Source of the DNA: Brevibacillus sp. JNUCC-41
Lineage (GTDB): Bacteria; Bacillota; Bacilli; Bacillales; DSM-1321
Assembly (NCBI RefSeq): GCF_014844095.1
Contig: NZ_CP062163.1
Location: forward strand, 2,885,501-2,949,500
Direction of reading: 5' to 3'
DNA length: 64,000 nucleotides
A program made the translations under genes and the position numbers. Of this stretch, positions 16,909 to 25,236 are shown one piece after another (position 1 is the stretch's first letter; each line of letters starts with the position of its first letter). Below the pieces are notes generated by a model. That model ran no database searches. It worked only from the letters and a program-made list of their open reading frames with translations, and was not told the DNA's origin.

Positions 16909-17520
16909 ATGGAAACTTTAATAATGGATATGATTGAAGCATTTAAATCTCTATCCTATTTCGGTGTGTTGCTAGCTTTGACTTTCGAATTCATTCCTGC
17001 TGAAATCGTTTTGCCACTGGCTGGATACTGGGTTTATCAAGGTGATATGAATTTATACTTGACTATCCTTGCCGGTTCGATCGGTGGGGTAACGGGCCCA
17101 TTGACGCTTTATGCTTTAGGCAAATATGGCGGGAGACCGCTTGTATTAAAGTTCGGGAAATACTTTTTGATCAAAGAGGAGCAGTTGAATAAGGCTGACC
17201 GATTCTTTGAAAGGTTTGGTGGGGGAATTGCCTTTTTGGGACGGTTTGTACCAGGAATTCGTACCGCCGTTTCGCTGCCATGCGGCATGTTGAAAATGAG
17301 TATTTGGAAATTCATTTTATATACCTATATGGCGATGCTTCCCGTTACAAGCGTTTATGTTTATCTAGGGTATAAGTTAGGACCGAGGTGGGAGCAGGCA
17401 GGAGCCATCTTTTCACAATATGCGAATTTCTTGCTTATCCCCATCGCACTTATAATCATTTGGTTCATTATGAAGACTCAAAAACAAAAGCAAAGACAAA
17501 AACTAAAAGTCAATTCATAA
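16909..17520 (+). CDS. DedA/SNARE-associated family membrane protein
   Basis: This 203-residue polytopic protein has the DedA core: ETLxxxGVLLALTFEFIPAEIVLP-type first helix with glutamates, a GGRPLVLKFGKYFLIKEEQLNKADRFFERFG loop and the GRFVPGIRTAVSLPCG motif. DedA proteins flip undecaprenyl phosphate or phosphatidylethanolamine and support envelope homeostasis. A paralogue lies at 49.7 kb, and the two share motif spacing. It is monocistronic, with an AAAAGGGGA RBS and a terminator directly after the stop. Confidence 0.9.
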   Translation: METLIMDMIEAFKSLSYFGVLLALTFEFIPAEIVLPLAGYWVYQGDMNLYLTILAGSIGGVTGPLTLYALGKYGGRPLVLKFGKYFLIKEEQLNKADRFFERFGGGIAFLGRFVPGIRTAVSLPCGMLKMSIWKFILYTYMAMLPVTSVYVYLGYKLGPRWEQAGAIFSQYANFLLIPIALIIIWFIMKTQKQKQRQKLKVNS

Positions 17521-17524
17521 CAAA

Positions 17525-17551
17525 GAAGGCGCCTTGATCAGGCGCCTTTTT
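17525..17551 (+). terminator. Intrinsic terminator after the first DedA gene
   Basis: AAGGCGCCT-GATC-AGGCGCCTT followed by TTTG forms a compact stem directly after the stop codon. Confidence 0.85.
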
Positions 17552-17565
17552 GATTTATGTCATTA

Positions 17566-17706
17566 TTAGCAGCATCCGCCGAATCCGCCGAATCCCCAAC
17601 TGCATCCGATGATGATCAACAAGATGAATAATACGATCAGCAATGCAAATCCGTTATCGAAACCACCGAATCCGCCGTCGCAACATTCGTTACAATTTCC
17701 ACCCAT
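17566..17706 (-). CDS. YjcZ-family sporulation peptide
   Basis: This 46-residue peptide has a Gly/Cys/Phe-rich N-terminus (GGNCNECCDGGFGGFDNGFALL), one transmembrane segment (about residues 20-36) and a GGFGGCC tail. That is the YjcZ/YczN pattern of small sporulation-associated membrane peptides in Bacillus. GAGGAGGAAA lies at ideal distance from the ATG. It is leftward and monocistronic, between a DedA gene and a phosphoesterase gene. Function is not known beyond membership of the family. Confidence 0.85.
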   Translation of the reverse strand: MGGNCNECCDGGFGGFDNGFALLIVLFILLIIIGCSWGFGGFGGCC

Positions 17707-17923
17707 TTGATTTCCTCCTCAATACATAATATGCATTACATACCTAGCAAAACATCTTTACCGGGAATACTTCATACTATGTATTCTAGGCCGAAGTGTT
17801 TGCTTATTCATAAAAAATGGGCGTGGGCAATAAGGGGGAAATAAGCCCGAATATTTTTTTGATTTCCTTTTAAATGTTATAATATACCATGTGGATTGTG
17901 AGGGAAGGGAGCTGAACTAAGTC

Positions 17924-18667
17924 ATGAAAGTTGCCATTATAACCGATGTGCATGGAAATGCTTCAGCGTTAAAAGCCGTTCTTAAGGATATTGATCAAAG
18001 AGAAGATATAGATCGTCTCTATTGTTTGGGAGATATGGTCGGGATTGGCCCTGATACAAATGAAGTCCTTGAACTTTTATTTTCAAGAAATGATCTATCG
18101 ATGATAACTGGAAATCATGATGAAGCTGTCCTGGCCATCATTAACGGGGAGCCGCATCCGGACGGTCATATTCATGTAAAGGAGCATCATGAATGGATAG
18201 CTGATAGGATGCAGCGGAAATTCATAAATGAATTGGGGAAATTGCCTCGAACCATACATCATATCATTAATGATCACTCCGTTTACTTCACTCATTATCA
18301 CATGGAATCGAAGAAATTGGATGAGCACATAAGCCAAAATCCATTTAGTAAAATAGTTGAACCGAATTTAAATAACTTAGAAATGCTTTTCAAAGATCAA
18401 CATCACGATTTAATAGGATTTGGACATCATCATCCTATCCACCTCTTTAAAAATGACCGAACGATATTCCTGAACCCTGGTTCTCTTGGATGCAATGGTG
18501 AACCAGTTGCACCTTATGCCATTGTCACGATTGAAAATACAGGTATACAGGTAAAGCTTGAAAAAGTCGCCTATGATAATACATCGTTCCTATTATCGTA
18601 TCAAAGTTTACAAGTTCCAGAGCGTGAATTCATTATACGTGCCTTCCATGGCGGGCAGCAGACCTAA
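17924..18667 (+). CDS. Calcineurin-like metallophosphoesterase
   Basis: This 247-residue protein has all motifs of the YfcE-like metallophosphoesterases: DVHGN (residues 8-12), GDMVG, GNHDE, a GFGHHHP segment and NPGSLG near the end. It should bind two metal ions and hydrolyse phosphodiesters, but the substrate is unknown. The start follows GGGAAGGGAG. It is followed by a small hypothetical gene and then a terminator. Cytoplasmic location is inferred from the absence of a signal or transmembrane segment. Confidence 0.87.
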   Translation: MKVAIITDVHGNASALKAVLKDIDQREDIDRLYCLGDMVGIGPDTNEVLELLFSRNDLSMITGNHDEAVLAIINGEPHPDGHIHVKEHHEWIADRMQRKFINELGKLPRTIHHIINDHSVYFTHYHMESKKLDEHISQNPFSKIVEPNLNNLEMLFKDQHHDLIGFGHHHPIHLFKNDRTIFLNPGSLGCNGEPVAPYAIVTIENTGIQVKLEKVAYDNTSFLLSYQSLQVPEREFIIRAFHGGQQT

Positions 18668-18765
18668 CACGTTTATAAATGAAGAAGTATGGGAAAATGT
18701 TGAGCATAAAGGTACATGCCTGTGGATACGATAATAGGCAAACATCATGATGCTGGAGGTACGTT

Positions 18766-18900
18766 ATGAAGGAAAAGGAACTGGAACAGGTAAGCCAAGG
18801 GCAGGAAGAGATGGAACGGCATAGTCTTGTCTGTAATGATGAATTGTTTAATAAGGATCTGCACGCCATTGTCGATGACACAATGCAAGAGGATAGATAA
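18766..18900 (+). CDS. Small acidic hypothetical protein (44 aa)
   Basis: This 44-residue frame starts with an ATG after GGAGGT at good spacing and ends at a TAA just before a strong terminator. The product is highly charged (MKEKELEQVSQGQEEMERH) with a single cysteine and no membrane segment. I do not recognise it. The RBS and terminator argue that it is a real gene, possibly co-transcribed with the phosphoesterase. Confidence 0.6.
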   Translation: MKEKELEQVSQGQEEMERHSLVCNDELFNKDLHAIVDDTMQEDR

Positions 18901-18906
18901 ACGGGG

Positions 18907-18942
18907 AAAACGCTGCAGGAAATGTCTGTAGCGTTTATTTTT
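18907..18942 (+). terminator. Intrinsic terminator after the 44-residue gene
   Basis: AAACGCTGCAG and CTGTAGCGTTT enclose a short loop, followed by ATTTTT. Confidence 0.8.
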
Positions 18943-19108
18943 ACTTTGGAATGGTTGAAGGCTGAATTTCGGTTTTTCGGATAAGATCCCGTCCTGCTTG
19001 TTTTCACTACCCCCTTTCTTCCAGTGGATCCCGGAAATGAATCATTTGAAACCATTCTGGATTTATCCCATACTATATATAAGTTTCAAATCCGAGAGGA
19101 GGGATGGC

Positions 19109-20032
19109 ATGGGACATCATCATGGTCACGCCCATGATCATGGGCACGGACACCACCATTCTAATAATAAAAAAGCATTGTTGGCATCTTTCTTATTAAT
19201 CTCGACATTTATGATAGTCGAGGTCATTGGTGGATTCTTGACAAATAGTCTGGCCTTACTGTCAGATGCAGGTCACATGCTTAGCGATGCGGCAGCTTTA
19301 GGACTTAGTTATACAGCGATCAGGTTAGGGGAAAGGAAGGCGACATCTTCCAAATCGTTTGGATATAAACGGTTTGAAATCATTGCTGCTTGTTTGAATG
19401 GATTGACCTTGATCGTCATATCCGTATTCATTTTCGTAGAGGCGATTAAGCGGTTCCTGGATCCCCCTGAGGTGCAAAGCTTGGGAATGCTGATGATTTC
19501 AATCATCGGCTTACTTGTTAATATCATTGCGGCCTGGATTTTAATGAGCGGAGATAAGGAAGACAATCTGAATGTACGGAGTGCTTTTTTACATGTTATG
19601 GGTGATATGCTTGGATCTGTGGGTGCCATTGCGGCCGCCCTCTTGATTTATTTTTTCGATTGGGGAATTGCAGATCCGATTGCGAGCGTCATAGTCGCGA
19701 TTTTAATTATTATCAGCGGTTTTAGGGTAGTGAGGGATTCTTTTCATATCTTGATGGAGGGCACACCGGACCAAGTCGATATGGATGAAGTGAAAGCATC
19801 CTTGATCGGATTGGTTGGAGTATCCGATGTCCATGATCTCCATATCTGGACGATCACGTCTGGTTTTTTGACAATGAGCTGCCATGTTGTCATAAATGAG
19901 AGCGGTAATCACGATTCAGTTTTGGCAGAAGCGCAAAAACTACTTCACGATCGGTTTGGAATCGAACATAGCACGATCCAAGTGGAAAGACAGGAAGCGG
20001 GCTGTCCCAATCCACACGAGACATGTAATTGA
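19109..20032 (+). CDS. czcD: Cation diffusion facilitator, zinc/cobalt CzcD-type
   Basis: This 307-residue six-helix protein begins with a histidine-rich tail (HHHGHAHDHGHGHHH), then ALLSDAGHMLSDAAALGLSY, whose HxxxD site is typical of zinc-type CDF exporters, and SAFLHVMGDMLGSVGA with the second HxxxD site. The C-terminal cytoplasmic domain carries DLHIWTITSG. It should export Zn and perhaps Co or Cd against protons. The chosen ATG follows GAGAGGAGGG; longer in-frame starts lack an RBS. No czrA-type repressor gene lies beside it. Confidence 0.9.
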   Translation: MGHHHGHAHDHGHGHHHSNNKKALLASFLLISTFMIVEVIGGFLTNSLALLSDAGHMLSDAAALGLSYTAIRLGERKATSSKSFGYKRFEIIAACLNGLTLIVISVFIFVEAIKRFLDPPEVQSLGMLMISIIGLLVNIIAAWILMSGDKEDNLNVRSAFLHVMGDMLGSVGAIAAALLIYFFDWGIADPIASVIVAILIIISGFRVVRDSFHILMEGTPDQVDMDEVKASLIGLVGVSDVHDLHIWTITSGFLTMSCHVVINESGNHDSVLAEAQKLLHDRFGIEHSTIQVERQEAGCPNPHETCN

Positions 20033-20283
20033 AAAGGGCTGGCTCAGTATAGAGCCAGTCTCTTAAAAGTTTAAATAAGAAAATCATAGTTTTTCCTGTA
20101 TGATTATTAGGACCATTTAGCAGCATTCCTGTTAAAATGACTAAGTGAAAACATCGGTTAATTTTACTGCGAACATAATCCTGACACATAAAAAGGGTAA
20201 GATTGAGGAAAAATGCTTGGTGTTTTTAATGGTTAGCATATGCAAAATGTTTCCACTATAATTCAGGAAGGAGGAATCCATAA

Positions 20284-20973
20284 ATGAAGAAAATTCTTGT
20301 AGTAGAAGATGAAATCGCCATATCGATGGTATTGAAAGCATATTTGGAACGGGAAAGTTTTGATGTAGTCCAAGTTTACGATGGGCTAAACGCCATTCCG
20401 GTATTCGAAGAAACGAAGCCAGACCTTGTCCTGCTTGATGTCATGCTACCGGGTAAGGAAGGCTGGGATATATTGAAGGAAATTCGGGAGAACGATACAT
20501 GTCCGGTTATCATGTTGACTGCACTGACAGATGTCGATTACAGATTATCGGGATTTAAGTCAGGTGCGGATGATTACATCTCCAAACCTTTCGTTGCCGA
20601 AGAAGTCGTGGCCCGGGTGCATGCCGTTTTAAGAAGGTCCTCATCGGTCGATACGGAAGATGGTCATGTACATGAGTTTGGGAGTTTAACCATCGATGAT
20701 CTTTCTTATATGGTGCATTTGAATGGGGAAGAGATAAACTTGACGCCACGTGATTTGTCGCTGCTCGTTTTTTTCGCTAAGCACCCTAATCAAATTTTCA
20801 CGAGAGAACAGCTGCTCGACCAAGTGTGGGGCATGGATTATGACGGCAGTGACCGTGCGGTGGACCTGGCGATCAAACGGATCAGGAAGGCGATAGATGC
20901 ATGGCCTGTAACCGAGGGGGAAATAAAAACATTGCGTGGATTGGGGTATCAATTGAGTGTCTATGAAAACTAA
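20284..20973 (+). CDS. OmpR-family response regulator
   Basis: This 229-residue regulator has a receiver domain (acidic VVEDE at 6-10, phospho-Asp in LVLLDVMLPG near 52, Lys in ISKPF near 101) and a winged-helix output domain (LTPRDLSLLVFFAKHP to LRGLGYQL). It overlaps the kinase gene downstream, forming a two-component pair. A TATAAT lies at 20257-20262, and GGAAGGAGG precedes the start. Targets are unknown, and the zinc exporter upstream is only a positional hint. Confidence 0.92.
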   Translation: MKKILVVEDEIAISMVLKAYLERESFDVVQVYDGLNAIPVFEETKPDLVLLDVMLPGKEGWDILKEIRENDTCPVIMLTALTDVDYRLSGFKSGADDYISKPFVAEEVVARVHAVLRRSSSVDTEDGHVHEFGSLTIDDLSYMVHLNGEEINLTPRDLSLLVFFAKHPNQIFTREQLLDQVWGMDYDGSDRAVDLAIKRIRKAIDAWPVTEGEIKTLRGLGYQLSVYEN

Positions 20974-22393
20974 AAAAAGAACCACTTTACAACGCTATTG
21001 GACTAAGAGATACGTATTGACCTTGATTTCCGGTTTGATCTTATTGTCTGTTTTTTCCTTATGGTGGATGGAAAAAACGGCTTTGGAATATAGGCTTAGC
21101 CTTCTTAAGTACTTAGCTGATGAAACATCCGACCGGGCGATTAAGGATAATGGTCAGATTGTCGTTGGTCCGATCCTTTCGGAAATTGTAGAGGAAAGGG
21201 AGAAAATCCTTCATCTGAACCAACAGCCAATCATCTATATCGTCGATCCCGATGCCACCATCATATATACGATGCCACAATTGTATATAGATCCGGATGA
21301 AAATAAACTCCCGGATGTCATCATGAAAAATACGGAGTTAATCCAGAAGGTCAAGATTTCCGACAACAAAGTGTATGTCGTCAAATCCCCCATTACGTTT
21401 AATGATGAGACAAGAGGCTGGGTGGTCATTGCACAGGAAGAAGGGGCATTGAAGGAAATCAACCAAGACCATGGCTTGTTGGCGATCATGATTGGAGGCC
21501 TGCTGATTCTGGGAACGGGAGTCATTTATTTTCTTTCCAGGCAGATTTCACGTCCCATCCAAGACGTAGCTAACGCCGCTGTCCAAGTTCGTGAAGGCAA
21601 CTATGATATCCATTTCAAAGAGGAAGAGGAAATCAAGGAAGAAGAAATTTATGAACTGATAGAATCATTTAAGGAAATGACCAATCGATTGAAGGTCATG
21701 GAGAAGTTACGGGCGGAATTGCTTGCAGGCGTAACCCATGATTTGAAAACGCCAGTAACATCCATTAGCGGACTGATACAAGCGGTTAAGGATGATGTCG
21801 TCAAGGGAGAGCAAAGTAAGGAATTCCTCGATATTTCCTTGAAGGAAACTCAACGTTTGCAAGGTATGATAGAGGATTTACTCAATTATAATGCCATATC
21901 GGCAGGTGCTTTTAAAATTCGGCTGCAAAAAGAGAATATCAATATATTCATTAAGGAAATCGCCTATCGCTGGCAGGTGACCCAGGATGATGATCAAGCG
22001 TTCGCTCTTGAGATAAAAGTTCCTGATGAACCGGTCTTTGGTCAAATTGATTCATTGCGGATGCAGCAAATCGTCATTAACCTTTTGAATAATGCCAGGC
22101 ATGCACTTGATGGCAAAGGGAAAATAGCGATCCACCTTTATGAAAAGGATGAAGAAAGAATCTGCATTGATGTACTGGACAGTGGCCGGGGGATCCCAAA
22201 ACATGAACAACAATTTGTGTTCGAACCATTTTATCGTGGTGAAAACAAAAAGTTGAAGGTACGTGGTTTAGGTTTGGGACTGCCATTCAGTAAGATGCTC
22301 GCAAAAGCGCAAAAGGGTGATCTAGTACTTAAGGATAGCGATGAACAAGGCACCACCTTCACGATTGTCATAGAGAAAGCGGATCAGGTATAA
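20963..22393 (+). CDS. Membrane sensor histidine kinase
   Basis: This 476-residue kinase has a first transmembrane helix (about residues 15-32), an extracytoplasmic sensor region of about 130 residues, a second helix (about 170-190), a HAMP linker, a HisKA box with phospho-His in GVTHDLKTPVTS, and ATPase motifs NNARHAL, DSGRGIP and GLGLGLPFSK. It is the partner of the preceding regulator and overlaps its 3' end. A GTG two codons upstream (20957) is an alternative start; neither has a clear RBS, as expected for a coupled gene. The signal sensed cannot be read from the sequence. Confidence 0.9.
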   Translation: MKTKKRTTLQRYWTKRYVLTLISGLILLSVFSLWWMEKTALEYRLSLLKYLADETSDRAIKDNGQIVVGPILSEIVEEREKILHLNQQPIIYIVDPDATIIYTMPQLYIDPDENKLPDVIMKNTELIQKVKISDNKVYVVKSPITFNDETRGWVVIAQEEGALKEINQDHGLLAIMIGGLLILGTGVIYFLSRQISRPIQDVANAAVQVREGNYDIHFKEEEEIKEEEIYELIESFKEMTNRLKVMEKLRAELLAGVTHDLKTPVTSISGLIQAVKDDVVKGEQSKEFLDISLKETQRLQGMIEDLLNYNAISAGAFKIRLQKENINIFIKEIAYRWQVTQDDDQAFALEIKVPDEPVFGQIDSLRMQQIVINLLNNARHALDGKGKIAIHLYEKDEERICIDVLDSGRGIPKHEQQFVFEPFYRGENKKLKVRGLGLGLPFSKMLAKAQKGDLVLKDSDEQGTTFTIVIEKADQV

Positions 22394-22432
22394 AAAAGGG
22401 TTGTCCGATGTAATGGACAACCCTCTTATTAT
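22391..22432 (-). terminator. Intrinsic terminator of the Spx-like gene
   Basis: AGGGTTGTCC and GGACAACCCT pair, and TTTTTT follows in the leftward direction. The rightward T-tract is weak (CTTATT). It overlaps the kinase stop codon. Confidence 0.75.
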
Positions 22433-22447
22433 GCAGGATGCTAACTA

Positions 22448-22843
22448 TTAAGCCAATTGGCTGATTGCACGCCATAATTGTACATGACGGACCTTCCTTG
22501 GAAGGAAGCGTCCCATTTCTTCTTCATTATATCCTGCATGCAAATTCTTATGGTCGAAAATGATTGGCCGGCGAAGTAAATCCGGGTTATCTTGAATAAG
22601 CTTACAAAGATCATTAAGCGGTGTATTATTTATATCGATATTCAGGCTTTTGAATTTTTTGGAACGGGTTGAGATGATTTCATCTGTCCCGCCTTCCGTT
22701 TTACGTAAAATCTCTTTTATTTCTTCTATAGAAAGAGGTTGGGAATATAGGTTGCGTTCATTAAAGGAAATTTCGTTCTTTTTAAGCCAAGCTTTTGCTT
22801 TACGACAGGCTAGACTGCTTGGAGTAGTATAAATTGTTACCAT
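22448..22843 (-). CDS. Spx/ArsC-family regulator lacking the first redox cysteine
   Basis: This 131-residue protein aligns along its length with Spx, the RNA polymerase alpha-subunit binding stress regulator. Gly52 and Arg60, in the alpha-contact region [11 protein letters not shown], are kept, as are LLRRPII and FLPRKVR. However, the CxxC redox switch at 10-13 reads SLAC: position 10 is serine and only Cys13 remains. It therefore cannot form the activating disulfide of classic Spx. The start at 22843 gives the family N-terminus MVTIYTTPS; an in-frame extension upstream is less likely. Spx paralogue is more likely than arsenate reductase. Confidence 0.88.
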   Translation of the reverse strand: MVTIYTTPSSLACRKAKAWLKKNEISFNERNLYSQPLSIEEIKEILRKTEGGTDEIISTRSKKFKSLNIDINNTPLNDLCKLIQDNPDLLRRPIIFDHKNLHAGYNEEEMGRFLPRKVRHVQLWRAISQLA

Positions 22844-22992
22844 TAAAATCGACTCCTTCAAAGTTTTCAAGTTTATTGGAATGAAATTATTTTTATATTT
22901 GTGATACTCTTACTTTAACGTTTCTTTGTGTCAGCAAGATGTCAAGAAAAATAAACTTAAATGTTATTTTAAAAAGAAAGGGAGAAAATGAA

Positions 22993-23094
22993 ATGAAATC
23001 TGCCTTTAATGAAAAAGAAGCCATTTGGGTAATGATGCCGAACAAGGATCTACATGGGCCGATATTTAACAGTGTTGTGCGGATAGTATCATGA
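22993..23094 (+). CDS. 33-residue reading frame coupled to the molybdate permease
   Basis: An ATG preceded by AAAGGGAG opens a 33-residue frame (MKSAFNEKEAIWVMMPNKD and on) whose TGA overlaps the permease ATG as ATGA. No signal peptide or metal motif is visible, and I do not recognise it. It may be a short leader that couples translation, or the remnant of a deleted modA. It is reported because both its RBS and its overlap with the next gene look deliberate. Confidence 0.45.
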   Translation: MKSAFNEKEAIWVMMPNKDLHGPIFNSVVRIVS

Positions 23095-23744
23095 CAGGGG
23101 ATTTTTGGTCACCAGTCAGGCTATCGATACAAGTAGCGGGACTATCGGGTATCCTTGTTTTCATTTTAGGAATTATCCTGGCACGAATGATGGCTAAAAA
23201 GCGATTCAGGGGAAGGGTCCTGTTGGAAACAGCGTTTTTATTGCCGCTTGTTTTGCCGCCTTCCGTCGTTGGGTTTTTATTGATTGTAATTTTTGGCAAG
23301 AGTGGGTTGCCGGGACAATTCATTGAAAGGGTTTTTGATCAGCCCCTGATGTTCACGTGGTGGGCGGCGGTCATTGCATCTACCGTGGTAGCGTTTCCGC
23401 TTATGTACCAATCCGCTAAAACGGGTTTTGAAGGTATAGATGAAGAAATCGAAAATGCGGCAAGGGTTGACGGGGCGGGCGAGTTGAGGTTGTTCCTGAA
23501 TGTATCCCTTCCATTGGCGGTCAAATCCATCGTCACAGGTGCCATCTTGAGTTCTGCTCGTGCGTTGGGGGAATTCGGAGCCACACTCATGTTTGCCGGA
23601 AACATTCCCGGACAGACACAAACCATACCGACTGCGATTTATATCGCCATGGACTCCGGGAATATGACATTAGCCTGGCTATGGGTTGCCGTAATTATTG
23701 TCATTTCATTTCTTATGCTTTTTATCGTGACCTACATAAAGTGA
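23091..23744 (+). CDS. modB: Molybdate ABC transporter permease ModB-like
   Basis: This 217-residue permease has five hydrophobic segments and the binding-protein-dependent transport loop EENAARVDGAGELRLFLNVSLP (the EAA motif that docks the ATPase). SARALGEFGATLMFAGNIPGQTQTIPTAIY is strongly characteristic of ModB. No modA (binding protein) or modC (ATPase) is adjacent, so the partners must be elsewhere or the gene is an orphan. Tungstate is an alternative substrate. The 3' end overlaps a converging acetyltransferase gene by 39 bases, and its likely terminator lies inside that gene. Confidence 0.88.
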   Translation: MTGDFWSPVRLSIQVAGLSGILVFILGIILARMMAKKRFRGRVLLETAFLLPLVLPPSVVGFLLIVIFGKSGLPGQFIERVFDQPLMFTWWAAVIASTVVAFPLMYQSAKTGFEGIDEEIENAARVDGAGELRLFLNVSLPLAVKSIVTGAILSSARALGEFGATLMFAGNIPGQTQTIPTAIYIAMDSGNMTLAWLWVAVIIVISFLMLFIVTYIK

Positions 23745-24191
23745 ATGCTTTTTCTCGAAAATACTTATGAAAAAGTGGGGTGAGGCTTCTATGTCTTCTC
23801 TATGTGTGAAGCCGTTTTTTTCGTAAAGGTTCCGTGCAGGCAGGTTCATTTTACCGGTTGAAACGGAAATCTTTTCCCAATCGCCTTGTAATTGAAGAGC
23901 AAGCAACAGTACATCCGCGATACCCTGCCGAAAATAATCAGGATGGACGATCATTCGGCAAATCAGCATTTGACGATTCTCTTTTGAAAAAGATAGTGCA
24001 CCCACTAACGCATCACCCTTTAAGTAGCATAAGAACGTTTCATGACAATGAATGAATTGTTCATATGTTTCCAATAGAGGAGGTATATCGGCAAAACCGA
24101 TCATATCCGCTTCCACCTTATAGGCCTCTTTTTGAAGTTTAAAAAGCTGCTGGCCATATTCTGAGTCCAGATCCCGAATTTTCATGATCAA
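23706..24191 (-). CDS. GNAT-family N-acetyltransferase
   Basis: This 161-residue protein has the GNAT core: a central strand with ICRMIVHPDYFRQGIADVLL (acetyl-CoA binding; the usual R/Q-x-x-G-x-G/A is RQGIA) and the C-terminal NLYEKNGF motif. Substrate is unknown. A TTG start follows GGGAG at good spacing; an ATG two codons later is an alternative. The last 13 codons overlap modB tail to tail, which is unusual, and the modB terminator (GGCTTC/GAAGCC then TTTTTTT, about 23780-23823) is embedded in this coding region. Confidence 0.83.
   Translation of the reverse strand: MIMKIRDLDSEYGQQLFKLQKEAYKVEADMIGFADIPPLLETYEQFIHCHETFLCYLKGDALVGALSFSKENRQMLICRMIVHPDYFRQGIADVLLLALQLQGDWEKISVSTGKMNLPARNLYEKNGFTHREDIEASPHFFISIFEKKHSLYVGHDKKHKK
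23780..23823 (+). terminator. modB terminator embedded in the converging GNAT gene
   Basis: GAGGCTTC and GAAGCC flank an 18-base loop and are followed by GTTTTTTT in the rightward direction. The stem also encodes part of the acetyltransferase C-terminus on the other strand. Confidence 0.55.
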
Positions 24192-24301
24192 ATCGTATCA
24201 CTCCCTTTCATCACATTATAATGGAAGAAGGAGATTATTGTTTCCAATCAGTCTGTGTTATAATCGACAAACAATATGAACTAATGAAATGAGGAAGAAA
24301 T

Positions 24302-24793
24302 TTGTTAACATTTGAAGAAAAATTGAGCATCATTGAAACTTTTCCGGAATTACAGCGAAAAGATGTTTCATTGGGACGTGTGAACTTTCATTATCCAGAT
24401 AGCGTCCAGGAGAAAAAGATCGTCGTTCAGCACTTGCATCCCAATGGAAATGGATTCGTTTACGCAGGGCATATGAGAAAAAAAGACACTGACCGTAAAG
24501 GTTTTATCAATATTCGTGACTATAATGAAGCGGAATTAAAAGAATTGATCCAAAAAAGCGTCGATTACCTATCTGAACCTCCGGTTGAATTCGAAGAAGA
24601 GGAAGACGGGTTCGCTAGGTTGGAAGGGACATGGATTGGCCCTGAAAAGCAGGAGCTTACACTTGAAAGGGAAGACCTGCTTTGGAATGTGTATTCCGGA
24701 TCGAACCTTGAGGAGTGTTTCGAGAGTCCAGTAGAGGCGGAGCGCTACTTATTGGACGAAGGCTTCCGACAAAGCAAGAAGAGGAATATGTAG
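24302..24793 (+). CDS. Conserved-looking hypothetical protein (163 aa)
   Basis: This 163-residue soluble protein is strongly acidic in its middle (EFEEEEDGFARLEGTW). It has no signal or membrane segment and no catalytic motif that I recognise. The TTG start follows GAGGAAG. The frame is long, its codon use resembles that of its neighbours, and it is followed by a promoter for the cold-shock gene, so it is probably real and monocistronic. No function is proposed. Confidence 0.7.
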   Translation: MLTFEEKLSIIETFPELQRKDVSLGRVNFHYPDSVQEKKIVVQHLHPNGNGFVYAGHMRKKDTDRKGFINIRDYNEAELKELIQKSVDYLSEPPVEFEEEEDGFARLEGTWIGPEKQELTLEREDLLWNVYSGSNLEECFESPVEAERYLLDEGFRQSKKRNM

Positions 24794-24833
24794 AATTTTA
24801 GGATAATTTGTCGGTTGATTTACAGCGATAATC

Positions 24834-24863
24834 TTGTTTTTTTAGGAATTTCCATGATATAAT
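24834..24863 (+). promoter_or_regulatory. Promoter of the cold-shock gene
   Basis: TTGTTT and TATAAT are 18 bases apart. Transcription would start near 24870, leaving a leader of about 120 bases before the cold-shock start codon, which is typical of cold-regulated csp messages. Confidence 0.55.
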
Positions 24864-24991
24864 ATAAGTAATTATTTTTGTTCGGAATAAGTTTGATAGA
24901 AGGATTTACTGTAATAGGATTCCTCTTGAAACATTATCCAGAACCAAAAATAGTAATAAAATGGATTTTTCCAAACACAGGAGGAACTATC

Positions 24992-25189
24992 ATGGTACAA
25001 GGTAAAGTAAAATGGTTTAACGCAGAAAAAGGTTTCGGTTTCATCGAAGTTGAAGGCCAAGACGATGTATTCGTACATTTCTCAGCTATCCAAGGCGAAG
25101 GCTTCAAAACGCTTGAAGAAGGCCAAGAAGTTTCTTTCGAAATCGAGCAAGGCGCTCGTGGACCACAAGCAGCTAACGTTCAAAAATAA
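24992..25189 (+). CDS. cspD: Cold-shock protein
   Basis: This 65-residue protein is a standard cold-shock domain with RNP1 KGFGFIEV and RNP2 VFVHFSAI, the single-strand RNA/DNA binding surface. It acts as an RNA chaperone at low temperature or in stationary phase. The exact Bacillus paralogue name (cspB, C or D) is uncertain. AGGAGG precedes the ATG; an in-frame upstream extension covers the untranslated leader and is not expected to be translated. A strong terminator follows. Confidence 0.93.
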   Translation: MVQGKVKWFNAEKGFGFIEVEGQDDVFVHFSAIQGEGFKTLEEGQEVSFEIEQGARGPQAANVQK

Positions 25190-25202
25190 TTGAACGCATA
25201 TA

Positions 25203-25236
25203 AAAAAAGACTCCGATTATGGAGTCTTTTTATTTT
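25203..25236. terminator. Terminator after the cold-shock gene
   Basis: AAAAAGACTCC and GGAGTCTTTTT form a stem, followed by TATTTTTC. It lies tail to tail with the small leftward membrane gene and could serve both. Confidence 0.85.

Noticed and set aside
20033-20075. CTGGCTC/GAGCCAG hairpin after the zinc exporter gene
   Set aside because: The stem is good, but there is no T-tract (TCTCTTAAAAG follows), so it is not listed as a terminator.
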